Shown here: positions 16,745 through 26,300 of the stretch, in pieces
How the letters are laid out: each line of letters starts with the position of its first letter
Position numbering within the stretch: position 1 is the first letter of the stretch
NCBI GenBank assembly: GCA_046349635.1
Contig: JAXMBX010000036.1
Span: 1-54,531, forward strand
From: JAXMBX01 sp046349635
Lineage (GTDB): Bacteria > Planctomycetota > Planctomycetia > Planctomycetales > Planctomycetaceae
Length of the DNA: 54,531 nt
Direction: 5' to 3'
Translations under genes and position numbers: made by a program
The notes under the pieces: model-generated
The model's input: the letters and a program-made list of their open reading frames with translations, nothing else
Told to the model about the DNA's origin: nothing
Database searches by the model: none

Positions 16745-17283
16745 ATGAGCGAACCGATTCCCACCATCGCTACAAAGCAGAATCCGCCAGGCGCTTCCCG
16801 TCGGCGTCTGGTGGTCATCCTCCTTCTGCTCGTGGTTCTGCTGCCGTTGGGCTGGTTCTTTTTCTGGCCCGCCCCGACCCAGGGGAAATCCTCGCCGTCG
16901 AATGCGAATATTATCCCGGCGAATCTCCTGACAGCTATTGGTGGAGAATTCGTTTGACGCGGGCGGCCACGGAACATATGCACTCGGCGGTCCTTACTAC
17001 AAAAACAAGTCTGGCCCTATCTCGTTCCGATTGCCGATCTCCAGGAGGCGATTCAGGATAACGCTCTCGCCACGCTCCCGTCCAAAATCGGGAAAGCCAT
17101 CCCGGATACGTCTACGTCGTCACGAGTATGCACATCAAGACCACGACGTTGGACAAGGAACTGGGATTTCTGTCTCGACTCCTGGTGGATTATTACTACG
17201 CCAGACGAGCGCATCGCATCATTGACGTCATTGAGAAGGGGATCGATCCTCACGTCGAAAAGTGGAAGAATTCACGCCCGTAA
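16745..17283 (+). pseudogene. Membrane-anchored hypothetical protein, several frame breaks
   Basis: A short basic leader (ATKQNPPGASRRR) precedes a strong membrane helix (LVVILLLLVVLLPLGWFFFW). The reading then appears to move between frames: GEILAVECEYYPGESPDSYW, ENSFDAGGHGTYALGGPYY, VWPYLVPIADLQEAIQDNA, and finally GYVYVVTSMHIKTTTLDKEL running to a stop at 17281-17283. Each segment reads like ordinary coding sequence, which implies one gene with at least three or four indels. Whether these are assembly errors or real decay cannot be decided here. I do not recognise the family. Its end overlaps the start of the next gene by about 22 bases. Confidence 0.5.
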
Positions 17284-17692
17284 CAGGTCGTCTGTTGATC
17301 AACGGCCAACCGGCGAAGAGTAGAATTCGAATCACGGCCCGTAAATCGGACGCTCCACCTGAAGATACCGGCAATCATGCCTTCACCGATGTGAACGGTG
17401 ACTTTGAGTTCATGCACGGGGACGGCCTAGTGCCCGGCACCTATGACATCACGATCCTGTGGGGGCAAACCAGCACGCAGCGAAATTCTACGTCGGTCCC
17501 GACCGACTTGGCAATCGGTATGATAAAGACCACCCCTGGAAAAAAGGACTGGTGGTCGACGATGACCAGCCGGTCGACCTGGGGACGATTGACATCAAGA
17601 TCGACTTGCCCGCCGATCTGAAAGACAATGAGACCGACCGTTTTCCGGACACGACAAATCCTCCACAGAACTCTTCAAATCCGAAACCATGA
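17262..17692 (+). CDS. Carboxypeptidase-regulatory-like small protein, one frameshift
   Basis: About 143 residues when one missing base is restored. The first part (TPVTGRLLINGQPAKSRIRI, then FTDVNGDFEF and GTYDITILWG) is the prealbumin/carboxypeptidase-regulatory-like beta fold common in planctomycetal secreted proteins. The frame breaks at a run of five G near 17460; continuing one frame over gives ANQHAAKFYVGPDRLGNRYD and an end at 17690-17692. The span is 3n-1, consistent with one deleted G. No signal peptide is visible, so the true start may lie upstream; the listed start is a GTG. The stop overlaps the next ATG as ATGA, suggesting translational coupling to the YjbQ gene. Confidence 0.6.
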
Positions 17693-18110
17693 AATCCCAC
17701 ACGGAACATCTGACCTTCAACCTCCCCGAGCGGATGGCCTTTCTGAATATCACCTCCCACGTGGAAAAAGTCCTCGCCTCCAGCGGGATTCAGGAGGGGT
17801 TGCTGCTGTGCAATGCGATGCACATCACCGCCAGTGTGTTCATCAACGATGATGAATCCGGCTTGCACGCCGACTACAAGAAATGGCTCGAAGGGATCGC
17901 GCCGTTCGATCCGTCCCCCACCCACTATCAGCACAACCGGACGGGGAGGATAACGCCGATGCCCACATGAAACGGCAGATCATGGGGCGGGAAGTGGTGG
18001 TTGCGGTCACGAAGGGGAAACTCGACTTCGGCCCGTGGGAACAGATTTTCTACGGCGAATTCGACGGCCGCCGGTCGAAACGGGTGCTGGTGAAAGTGAT
18101 TGGAGAATAG
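17689..18110 (+). CDS. YjbQ/UPF0047 family protein, one frameshift
   Basis: YjbQ proteins are small conserved enzymes associated with secondary thiamine-phosphate synthase activity. The match is strong along the length: MKSHTEHLTFNLPERMAF, GLLLCNAMHITASVFINDDE, then after a frame change at GGGG near 17940, GEDNADAHMKRQIMGREVV and DFGPWEQIFYGEFDGRRSKR. The conserved His and Asp residues and the RQIMGREV block are all kept. The span is 422 bases, 3n-1, so restoring one G gives an intact 140-residue protein of normal family length. I judge the break to be an assembly error, because the rest shows no decay. The start overlaps the preceding stop. Confidence 0.88.
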
Positions 18111-18519
18111 ACGTGTCTCAATCCACGAGGACATTGTCAAAGCCATCGATCAATTCAAGCGCAAAATGGGGTTGGGTAGAACTCGACACACTCATTCAAG
18201 TTATTCCAAAAACGCGACCCGTTGGGTACCGATGCGTTACTGGTGTTTGAGCGATTTCCCACTGACAATGGCGCGGAAGTTTTCTGGGGAATTGTTCACG
18301 GATTGAGAGCCTTCCGGTATGAGACGCCTCGTTATATCCGTTCGGTCGTCACCCTCTGAGTTTGGCCTCATCATGGTTCAACGGCTGCTGAATTCGGGTG
18401 TTCATGACGTTGCGGGTGTTCGACTGCTGCCGTTGCTCAAATCGATCGCCGAAAATGACTCGATACCCGCTGACATTCGGAGCACGGCAGAAAAATCCCT
18501 GGCAAGGCACAAAATGTAG
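18111..18519 (+). pseudogene. Hypothetical protein with several frame breaks
   Basis: Coding-like stretches follow one another in different frames: SIHEDIVKAIDQFKRKMGLG, VELDTLIQVIPKTRPVG or KLFQKRDPLGTDALLVFERF, FPTDNGAEVFWGIVHGLRAF with YETPRYIRSVVTL, and finally LIMVQRLLNSGVHDVAGVRL to a stop at 18517-18519. I do not recognise the family. The last segment is helical and HEAT-like in look. At least three indels would be needed to restore one frame. It directly follows the YjbQ gene on the same strand. Confidence 0.4.
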
Positions 18520-19335
18520 TTGCCGAACTCAGACTTTCCGACTCTTCCCCCGAACTTTTGTCAATTTCAGACAAATTGACTCCGAAATCGGAACAGGCAT
18601 CTGGTTCAGGAATTTGCAGTCCATCGCCCATAGGCATTGGGGAACGAGAACGAGTGTTCAATATGCAAATACCCATACAATACGGACGTCGTCCTCGCTC
18701 AAAACAGAGCAGCAACGGCTCAAAAGGATCCAGTTCCTGACGTGCAACCTGACCATCGGTGTCGAGCAACCAGTACCAGCGATTCATCTGGCAATTTTAC
18801 GCCCAAAGTAATGCCCGATTCCACTAAATTCGATGATCACGGGCGACGTGTAGTCCGGCCTCAAACAACCAGCCAGATCGAAAATCGGAGGAAGCATGTT
18901 CTCCGGACTGTTTTCAATTCGACGCCCAATGCGAATCGAATGGCTGACTCCTTGAGTAGTCGGAGATTCGACGCGTAATGCTCGGGCTGTTCGTGTTGTC
19001 GATCTGTTGCACAACCTGTCCAAAACGACGGGCAAAGGGACCAGGATTACTCATGCGATCTCAACGCTTTAAATGACCTGGCAACAACCACTCTTATTCA
19101 CTCTCTAAGATATTCTTCCCGCACTCTCAATTCGACATTCGCAGGCCGAAACACGTTCCCACGAAAATTTCCGGAAGTGACACATATGGGTCTCGACTCC
19201 ACGTCTGGTGCAACTGTGCCTCCGATTTCAGGCAATCCGGTCGTCTGGTGTTAGTGGCAGCTTATCGAACTGTCAAATTCTCGTTATAATCACCTTCATA
19301 TCCGGGTCCACAGGCTTACCACACAAGGAACTCCC
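18520..19335. other. Long stretch without a confident gene
   Basis: About 800 bases. The only frames of note are on the minus strand: 18784-19035 (83 codons) and 18437-18787 (116 codons, overlapping the end of 18111-18519), joined by an ATGA overlap. They include readable stretches such as NRWYWLLDTDGQVARQELD but match no family I know and lack a ribosome-binding site. The composition is more AT-rich than the neighbouring genes. It may be a decayed gene or a spacer; the ferredoxin promoter lies at its right end. Confidence 0.4.
19262..19290 (+). promoter_or_regulatory. Candidate sigma70-type promoter for the ferredoxin gene
   Basis: TTATCG at 19262-19267 and a perfect TATAAT at 19285-19290 are separated by 17 bases. 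The -10 box lies 45 bases upstream of the ferredoxin ATG. The -10 is strong and the -35 is weak; this is a visual call. Confidence 0.5.
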
Positions 19336-19692
19336 ATGCCCAAGCTCACTGTTGAAGGGGTCGGCTCGTTTGAGGTCGCGGCCGGCAAGCGGCTGGTGCT
19401 CGCCCTCACCGAAGATGCCAAGATCGACCAACTGCACGCCTGCGGAGGGAACTGCCGCTGCACCACATGCCGCGTGGAGTTTATCTCCGGTGAGCCGGAA
19501 AAGATGACCAAGGCGGAGCAGGCAACCCTCGCCGCGCGGGGACTCTCCGGCGTGCGACTGAGTTGCCAGATCCTGTGCGACCAAGACATGACGGTTAAGG
19601 CGATCAGCCGCCTGGAAGGGAGTGACCGGAAGGATGCCGGTGGCCAACCGACGCCGGACATTCAGCCTCCTCCCGAATGGACCGAGAAGTGA
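19336..19692 (+). CDS. 2Fe-2S ferredoxin (plant/adrenodoxin fold)
   Basis: Small electron carrier of 118 residues. The cluster-binding motif ACGGNCRCTTC supplies three cysteines and LSCQI the fourth, in the CX4CX2C...C arrangement of [2Fe-2S] ferredoxins. The start fits (PKLTVEGVGSFEVAAGKRL) and AAGGAA sits just before the ATG. A charged, Pro-rich tail of about 25 residues extends beyond the usual domain. It stands alone under its own likely promoter; the next gene is a DUF1294 membrane protein, so no partner reductase or oxygenase is indicated. Confidence 0.92.
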   Translation: MPKLTVEGVGSFEVAAGKRLVLALTEDAKIDQLHACGGNCRCTTCRVEFISGEPEKMTKAEQATLAARGLSGVRLSCQILCDQDMTVKAISRLEGSDRKDAGGQPTPDIQPPPEWTEK

Positions 19693-19754
19693 TTCCTCCG
19701 CTGTCCCATTTCCCGAAGTCGCCCCCTGAAGAATTGTGGTGAGAAAGGATTCTC

Positions 19755-20216
19755 ATGCCCCCCATTCAGGATTCCATCCCGCCGCGCGTGCAGTCCGGCC
19801 CGTTCACCCGTCTGAGCGAAACCCTGTGGCGGGCGTTCGGCAACCTCTGTCTGCTGATCCTGCTGGGGCTGCTACTGCTGATTCTGGATTCCCTCACGAT
19901 CCGCTGGCTGCACCCGTCCGAATGGCTGATCGTGTACGCCTGGTACGTCCTGATCCTGAGCCTCATCACCGTGGCGGTTTACGGAATTGACAAAAGACGG
20001 GCAACGCGTGACAGTTCCCGCCGCATCCCCGAAAGCACCCTGCATCTCCTGACTCTGCTCGGGGGGATTCCGGGGGCGGTCCTGGGACAGCAGTGGTTCC
20101 ACCACAAAAACCGCAAAACCTCGTTCCGGCTGGTATTCTGGTTGATGTGTGGCCTGCATCTGGCCGTATTGATTGCGATTCCGACGCTGATCCAGCGCTG
20201 GAATCACCCCTCGTGA
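19755..20216 (+). CDS. DUF1294 family membrane protein
   Basis: 153 residues with four probable membrane helices: LCLLILLGLLLLILDSL, LIVYAWYVLILSLITVAVYG, a shorter one around LHLLTLLGGIPGAVLGQ, and LVFWLMCGLHLAVLIAIPTL. The family core is clear: YGIDKRRATRDSSRRIPE, LHLLTLLGGIPGAVLGQQ and HHKNRKTSFRLVFW. DUF1294 proteins are small inner-membrane proteins of unknown function, often fused to cold-shock domains; no such fusion is present here. GAAAGGA precedes the ATG. Confidence 0.88.
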   Translation: MPPIQDSIPPRVQSGPFTRLSETLWRAFGNLCLLILLGLLLLILDSLTIRWLHPSEWLIVYAWYVLILSLITVAVYGIDKRRATRDSSRRIPESTLHLLTLLGGIPGAVLGQQWFHHKNRKTSFRLVFWLMCGLHLAVLIAIPTLIQRWNHPS

Positions 20217-20336
20217 GCAATTAAAAAGACCGTTGAGCCGATAATAAGAGAGCCGGGCCCGATAAAATAAGTGAGCCAGGCACAGTCCGGCCCCGAAGCT
20301 CAGTCCGGCCCCGTCGGACGCCCCTAGAATTCCGTC

Positions 20337-22286
20337 ATGCTTTCCGATTCCGCCGACAAATTCTTTCACGTCCTCAAAAGCGGGGGGAACCTCAGCAGCG
20401 CCCGGCTTGCGCGGTGGCGTGAAATGGCGGACCGGATCGAGCATCGGGTGGGGGAACTCGGTTCGCTGACGGATGAGGAATTCCGCCGCGCCGCCCGCGA
20501 ACTCCGCTGGCAGGCAAAATCGGGGATCCCGCTGAGCAAGCTCCTGACCGAAGGCTATGCGCTCGTGAAGGAAGCCGCCATCCGGACCGTCGGGCTGAGC
20601 TATTACAAAGTTCAGTTGATGGGAGGGATCGCCCTGTTCGAAGGTGGGATCGCGGAGATGCAGACCGGCGAAGGGAAAACCCTGACGGCGGTCCTGCCCG
20701 CGGCGCTGCACGCGTTGATGGGAAAAGGGACGCACGTCATCACGACGAACGACTACCTGGCCCAGCGCGACGCCGAGAAGATGCAGCCGATCTACAACCA
20801 GATGGAACTGTCGGTCGGCTGTATCCAGACCCCGATGCAGCCCCCCGAACGGCGGCAGGCCTACTCGCAGGACATCACCTACGGCACGGCGAAGGAATTC
20901 GGCTTCGACTTTCTGCGCGACCGCCTGCGGAAAGGGGCGACTCCTGAAGATCCCTATCAGGCTCTCATTCACCACGAACAAGAGGCAGCGGACTCAGGCG
21001 TCGTCCAGCGCGGTCTGCACTTCGCCCTGATCGACGAGGCGGACAGTATTCTCATCGACGATGCGCGGACGCCGCTGATCATCGCCCTGCCGACAGTGGC
21101 TGACCCGGCGATGGTGAACCTGTACCGCTGGAGCGATTCCGCGGCCAAGGCCCTCACGCACCAGGAACACTTCCTGTATGAGCCGGACCGCCGCATTGCG
21201 TATCTGACGGAAGCGGGCTGCCGCCGCGTGCTGCTCATGCGCAAGCCCTCCGTGCTCGACACCCTCGACACCGAGCGGATCTACAAGCAGGTGGAGCAAT
21301 CACTGGTCGCCAACCTCGGCTTCATGCGGGACAGGGACTATGTCATCAACGACAAGCAGGAAGTGACGATCGTCGATGAATCGACGGGGCGCATGATGGA
21401 TGGACGGCGCTGGCAGGATGGACTGCACCAGGCGGTGGAATCCAAGGAGCGGGTCCCCCTCACCGCCACCACGGGCCAGGCGGCCCGCATCACGGTCCAA
21501 TCGTTCTTCCGGCTGTACACGCATCTCGGCGGGATGACAGGAACGGCCGTCCCCGTCCGCGGGGAAGTCCGCCGTATTTATGGCCTCCCCGTGACCGCGA
21601 TTCCGACCCATCGCCCCTGCATCCGGACCGGCGACACCCCCCGGATTTTTCTGCGCCACGCGGACAAGCTGCAGGCCATCGCGCTCGATATCCGCAAGTA
21701 CCGGGACGAGGGGCGTTCGATTCTGGTCGGAACTCCCTCCGTGGAAAAATCCGAACTTCTGAGCGAAGTCCTCGACCGGATGGGAATTCCGCACGTCGTG
21801 CTCAACGCCCGCTTTCACGAGCAGGAAGCGGAGATCGTCAGCCACTCCGGCGAGGAAGGACACGTCACCATCGCGACCAACATGGCCGGCCGCGGAACGG
21901 ACATCCTGTTGGATGACATCGTCCGGAATAACGGCGGGTTGCACGTCATCGCGACGGAAATGCATAGTTCCGCCCGGATTGACCGTCAGTTGATCGGGCG
22001 CGCCGCCCGCCAGGGAGATCCCGGCTCGTACCAGTTCTTCCTCTCTCTGGAGGACGAACTCCTGCGCAGCCTGAAGCGATCCACAGTCGAACGGAAGCAG
22101 CGTCAGGCCGTTCCGAATGAACAGGGAGAACTCACCTCCGACTGGTGGGCCTTCTTCCGACGCACGCAACGGAAACTGGAGCGGCAACACTCCAAGCAGC
22201 GAAAGGACATGCTCAAGCGCGAGCAGTTCCGGAACAACTATCTCCGCCGGATGGGGCTCGATCCCTACCTCGAACTCACTGACTGA
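20337..22286 (+). CDS. Short SecA-like translocase ATPase (accessory SecA)
   Basis: SecA motor homologue of 649 residues, against about 850-950 for housekeeping SecA. The ATPase core is complete: Walker A MQTGEGKTLT, TTNDYLAQRDAEKM, DEADSILIDDARTPLIIA, GGMTGTA, VGTPSVEKSELL and ATNMAGRGTDILL, then LIGRAARQGDPGS. The peptide-crosslinking insert is present (about 225-360). The C-terminal helical scaffold is cut to about 70 basic residues, with no helical wing and no zinc-binding CXC tail. It probably works as a specialised or accessory secretion motor, not as the main SecA; the main copy would be elsewhere. No clear ribosome-binding site is seen. A 13-base direct repeat (CAGTCCGGCCCCG) lies just upstream. 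Confidence 0.85.
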   Translation: MLSDSADKFFHVLKSGGNLSSARLARWREMADRIEHRVGELGSLTDEEFRRAARELRWQAKSGIPLSKLLTEGYALVKEAAIRTVGLSYYKVQLMGGIALFEGGIAEMQTGEGKTLTAVLPAALHALMGKGTHVITTNDYLAQRDAEKMQPIYNQMELSVGCIQTPMQPPERRQAYSQDITYGTAKEFGFDFLRDRLRKGATPEDPYQALIHHEQEAADSGVVQRGLHFALIDEADSILIDDARTPLIIALPTVADPAMVNLYRWSDSAAKALTHQEHFLYEPDRRIAYLTEAGCRRVLLMRKPSVLDTLDTERIYKQVEQSLVANLGFMRDRDYVINDKQEVTIVDESTGRMMDGRRWQDGLHQAVESKERVPLTATTGQAARITVQSFFRLYTHLGGMTGTAVPVRGEVRRIYGLPVTAIPTHRPCIRTGDTPRIFLRHADKLQAIALDIRKYRDEGRSILVGTPSVEKSELLSEVLDRMGIPHVVLNARFHEQEAEIVSHSGEEGHVTIATNMAGRGTDILLDDIVRNNGGLHVIATEMHSSARIDRQLIGRAARQGDPGSYQFFLSLEDELLRSLKRSTVERKQRQAVPNEQGELTSDWWAFFRRTQRKLERQHSKQRKDMLKREQFRNNYLRRMGLDPYLELTD

Positions 22287-23224
22287 GGGGCGGGGGTCTC
22301 CCCTGCCTCCGTTTGGTCGGGCGTGTCCTTCACGGATTTCCCCTTGAATTTGGAAACCGTCTCCCGCCCCAGGCTGAGGGTCGCCCCGGCGAGAGTTCCC
22401 AGCATCAGCCCGATCATCAGCACCACGGGAAAACTCCGCCCGCCGACCTGTCCCAGGCTGCGGGGAGAGGTCCGTACCTCCAGCGTGCCGGTCGGATACC
22501 GCGCGAATTCCTCTTTTAACTCCGCCTGCCTCAGACGCAACAGATGCTCCATTCGCTGGGCAAACGCATGCAGCAACCGCAGTACTTCAGGTTTCGCTTC
22601 CTTGGTGTCAATCCGGGCGATTGCTTCCTGTTGCTGCTGCTGGGCCGCGAACTGTTTTTCGAGTTCCTTCATTTCTTCCCGGTAGGGCGTCAGCGCCTTG
22701 TCGATGCGCAACTGATATTCCTTCTCCGCCCGCTTGAGCGCGGAGTCCAGGAATTTCACCGCCATCTCCTTGGAATCGGCCCGCGCGACAACTGCCACGA
22801 TGTCATCAAAAGTGGGATCGATCTGGTAGCGCTGGATATGCGCCCGGCCGAAGGGCTTCCCGGCTTCGCAACCGGGGGGATACATCTGCCGGATCCGGAT
22901 CCCGATGTCATCCGGCGTGGACCAGACCTGGACACGTTCCTCATCCGGCAGCGCGGACTGGGAAGCATCATTTTCTTTGGCGGGGGTCTTCTTCTTGGGC
23001 ATCGGCACGCGGACGCGCACTTCCGCCTCGTAGTGCAGCGGCGTGAACACGTGCCAGAGCATGACGACGTTCGCGACGACCACCAGCCCCAGCAGGAACC
23101 AGCCCCAGCGCTTGACGCAGACCCGGATCACATCCCACAAAGTCAGGTCGTCCGCAGGCAGAGAGGGAACGGGGGTCTTCTCCGCGGGAAGGGCTTCCTG
23201 CTCATTGGCAATCGGTCTGGGCAT
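22265..23224 (-). CDS. Wzz/GumC-like polysaccharide co-polymerase (chain-length determinant)
   Basis: 319 residues with a helix near each end: WGWFLLGLVVVANVVMLW (about 40-60) and FPVVLMIGLMLGTLAGATL (about 266-287). Between them lies a soluble region with a beta-alpha part and a long coiled coil (EYQLRIDKALTPYREEMKEL, then AAQQQQQEAIARI). This two-helix hairpin is the architecture of Wzz-type proteins that control chain length or export of surface polysaccharides. No cytoplasmic tyrosine kinase domain is attached. The start at 23224 is chosen for the GGTGAGG upstream; 26 extra residues are possible. The 3' end overlaps the convergent secA-like gene by 22 bases. Nearby gmd and a GT-C glycosyltransferase fit a polysaccharide role. 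Confidence 0.72.
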   Translation of the reverse strand: MPRPIANEQEALPAEKTPVPSLPADDLTLWDVIRVCVKRWGWFLLGLVVVANVVMLWHVFTPLHYEAEVRVRVPMPKKKTPAKENDASQSALPDEERVQVWSTPDDIGIRIRQMYPPGCEAGKPFGRAHIQRYQIDPTFDDIVAVVARADSKEMAVKFLDSALKRAEKEYQLRIDKALTPYREEMKELEKQFAAQQQQQEAIARIDTKEAKPEVLRLLHAFAQRMEHLLRLRQAELKEEFARYPTGTLEVRTSPRSLGQVGGRSFPVVLMIGLMLGTLAGATLSLGRETVSKFKGKSVKDTPDQTEAGETPAPQSVSSR

Positions 23225-23390
23225 CCCGTCCTCACCTTCCCTGTCATTCCGGGTTTCATCAACATCCTGTCCAATTGCCAAAGCGTATCCCTTTCCGTGC
23301 ATGCGATCTTAACAACCGCCGTTTTCCCTGCCTACCACGATTTGCACGTTTTCGCCCACGGGTCGCCGTGCGATCCGGTGCCCATTCCCC

Positions 23391-26300
23391 TCAACTCAAG
23401 AGTGCCCCATTGATCTGCTGGACTCGCGCGGCATGCTCCGCGATCTCTTCCGGCAACCGCGCCACCTCTTCGCCATACCCCAGTCGGCGGCTGAGAAACT
23501 GAAATTCTTCGCTGGTATGGTCGGGAACAGTCAAATCCTTGGCATCACCGCGCACAACGCGCAAGGCATCAATCAGCCTCCGCAGGAAGATGTAGGCGGA
23601 CGTCAGCGCTTGAAAGTTCGCTTCGCTCAGTATTCCGGCCTCACGCATCGCCTTCAGGGCCAGCCGTGTGTTGGTTTCCTTGATCTCGGGGTATTCCCGG
23701 GCATGCTGCATCTGGAGTCCCTGCACAAGGTATTCGATATCCACCAGCCCGCCGGGACTGAACTTGGCATTGAATGTTCCCGGGGTCACGAGTTGCCGCA
23801 GTTGGCGCTCCCGCATCCCGCGCATGGCCTCGACCTCGAAGACCCCGCCGCTGTAAATCAGCTTGTCCCGGATTCCCACCAACCGGGCACCAAACTCGAG
23901 GTCTCCACAAATGGGGCGCAACTTCACAAGCGCCTGCCGTTCATACGGCCACGCCGGGCCGCTCATTCCGAAATAGTTCCGGAAGGCTTCCAGAGACACG
24001 GCGAGCGGTCCCGCTTTTCCATACGGGCGCAACCGCAGATCGACCTGGAAGATCCCCTCGTGCTTCGTGCGGATCGTGTGCGTCACTGCCTCCACCAGTT
24101 TCAGGTAATACTCGGTGGTGGTGATTTTCTCCGGCCCGGTCGTCAGGCCGGTCCCATCGTAGACGAACATCAGTTCGATGTCGGAGGCATATCCCAGTTC
24201 CCGCCCGCCGCACTTACCCAGCGCGCAGACGACATAAGGACAGCGAAGAGCATCCGCGCTCTGCGGCACGCCAAAGCGAGCTTTCAGATCGGTTTCCACA
24301 AGATCACACGCCGCTTCGACGACGACCTCGGCGGCGTCCGTCAGCTCAAGCGAGAACTGGCCGAATTCGGGAATATGCCCCAGGATGTGCCGCATGTCGA
24401 TCCGGAACATCACGCGGTCCTTGAAGGAGTTCAGCGCCAGCACCCGCTCTTCCCCCGGAGCAGCCGCTTGCAGTTCCCGCTGCAGATCCTCCCGCAACCG
24501 GTCCGGCGTGTAGCGCTCCGCCAGTGCCTCCACGTCCTTCACCACCGGAAACAGATTCGCGTGCTGCATCCGCAGGAAATCGTTCCACAGAAAATCGCTC
24601 ACTCCCAGCAACTGCGCCAGGGCATCCAGCACCTCGGGCCGCGTCAGGGAGCTCAGCTCCGTGATCCAGTCGCTCCGGCTGAACAACTGCGAAATGAACT
24701 CGCGGAAGTGCAGCAACGCTCCTTCCGGATTCGAGGACCGGGGCAATAGGTGCGTGAACTGCTTCGTCAGCAGGGTCGCCGCCCGAAGTTCCAGTTGCTC
24801 CCTCTCGCCGATGATTTTGCGCCCATGCTGATCGGTGACATACAGGATGTCATAGGCATGGTTCCCCAGTGCCTTGAAATGAACCCGTTGTACATAAACC
24901 CCGTTGAGCGCAAGGGCGTTCGACAGTTCGTAGAGAAAGCCGATGGTATCCGGCGCGGAGATCCGCAACAGGGTGAACTGTTCTGACTTGGCGTTATCGA
25001 TGTCGATATCGACCGGATAGAGCGGCGTCTGCCGCGCGGGGGTGTCTCGGAGGATGGTCGCCACACGGTTTGCAAGTACACCCTGGGCTTCGGTCTGCTT
25101 CCCGGCCTTGAGGAGTTTCAACAAGTCGTGCAGGTCATTTCGATACAACAGGAACGTCTCCGCGGTTGCAGGTTGCATGGGGCGAACCGTGAACACGTCC
25201 ACGATCTTCTTCGCGGATTCCTCGCTGGAGGAGACGTTCCTGGGACGGGAGGAAGACGGGGGGCGATGCTGTGATTTCACCTTCGGTCGCCCGATCGTCT
25301 TGGGAGGAGACGTCCCCTCCGCCACCGCTTCGTAGGTGAACACGTCCCCATCCACGATGTCCAGCCCATACACGAACATCAGCCCGCAGATCAGCGAGAG
25401 TTCCCCGAGGTAGTCGTAGGCGATGATCGTCACCCGCCACGTTCCATCCTCCAGCGGTTCCGCTTCCACCTCGACCAGGTGATTGGCATCCAACTGTTGC
25501 GCCAACCGCGCATGCTGCGAGATCTGGTCTTCATCGAACGCCAACGCGTAATCGTGTTCCATCCGGGCCAGGTGCTTCATCACGCGGGTATGGGCCGGCG
25601 TTGCTTCCACCTCGCGGTCCTGGTAGTCGTTGAAATGCCGGTCGTAGACCCGGCGGATGGCAGTGCAATACCGCTCGTAGTGGTTCAGGAACTGCTCCCC
25701 GGACTCAAAATCCAGCCGCATTGCGAGGTAGTTCAATTCCTGCGGGTCGGTTGGGAGGTTATGCGTCTGCTTGTTGTGCAGCAGTTGCAGCGCATGCTCG
25801 ATCTTACGCAGGAAGATGTAACCATCCGTCAGGATCCGGTATTCATCCGCCTGCAGCAGGTCGAAATCGGTCAAACGGATCAGGGCATTCAGCGTGTTGA
25901 AGGACCGAACCGCCGGATTTTCGCCGCCGTTGATCAACTGCAGATACTGCGTCACGAATTCGATGTCCCGGATCGAGCCGGTCCCGGACTTCACTTCTCC
26001 CCACTTCTTGCCGCGGTGTTCCAGCTCCGCTTCGATCCTCGCTTTCATCCCCTTGACGTTCGCCCGGACCGCCTCGGGAGGAGAATTGAAGATCATCGGC
26101 TGGGCTTCGCGCAGGAACCCCTGCCCCAATTCGAAGTCGCCGGCGATCACCCGCGCTTGAGCATCGCCTGCTTTTCCCACAGCATCGCCTTGGTTCGCAG
26201 ATACTCCAGATGGGACTCCACGGTTGCGACCAGCGGCCCGGAATTTCCCCAGGGCCTCAGCCGCATGTCCACCCGGTACAAAAAACCGGATCTGGTCGGA

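Noticed and set aside
20217..20336. Two copies of CAGTCCGGCCCCG upstream of the SecA-like gene as a CRISPR or regulator site
   Set aside because: Only two short copies with a 6-base spacer; too little to call anything beyond a small direct repeat.
19872..20981. A 369-codon minus-strand open frame opposite the DUF1294 and SecA genes
   Set aside because: It spans two recognised plus-strand genes and has no family character or ribosome-binding site.
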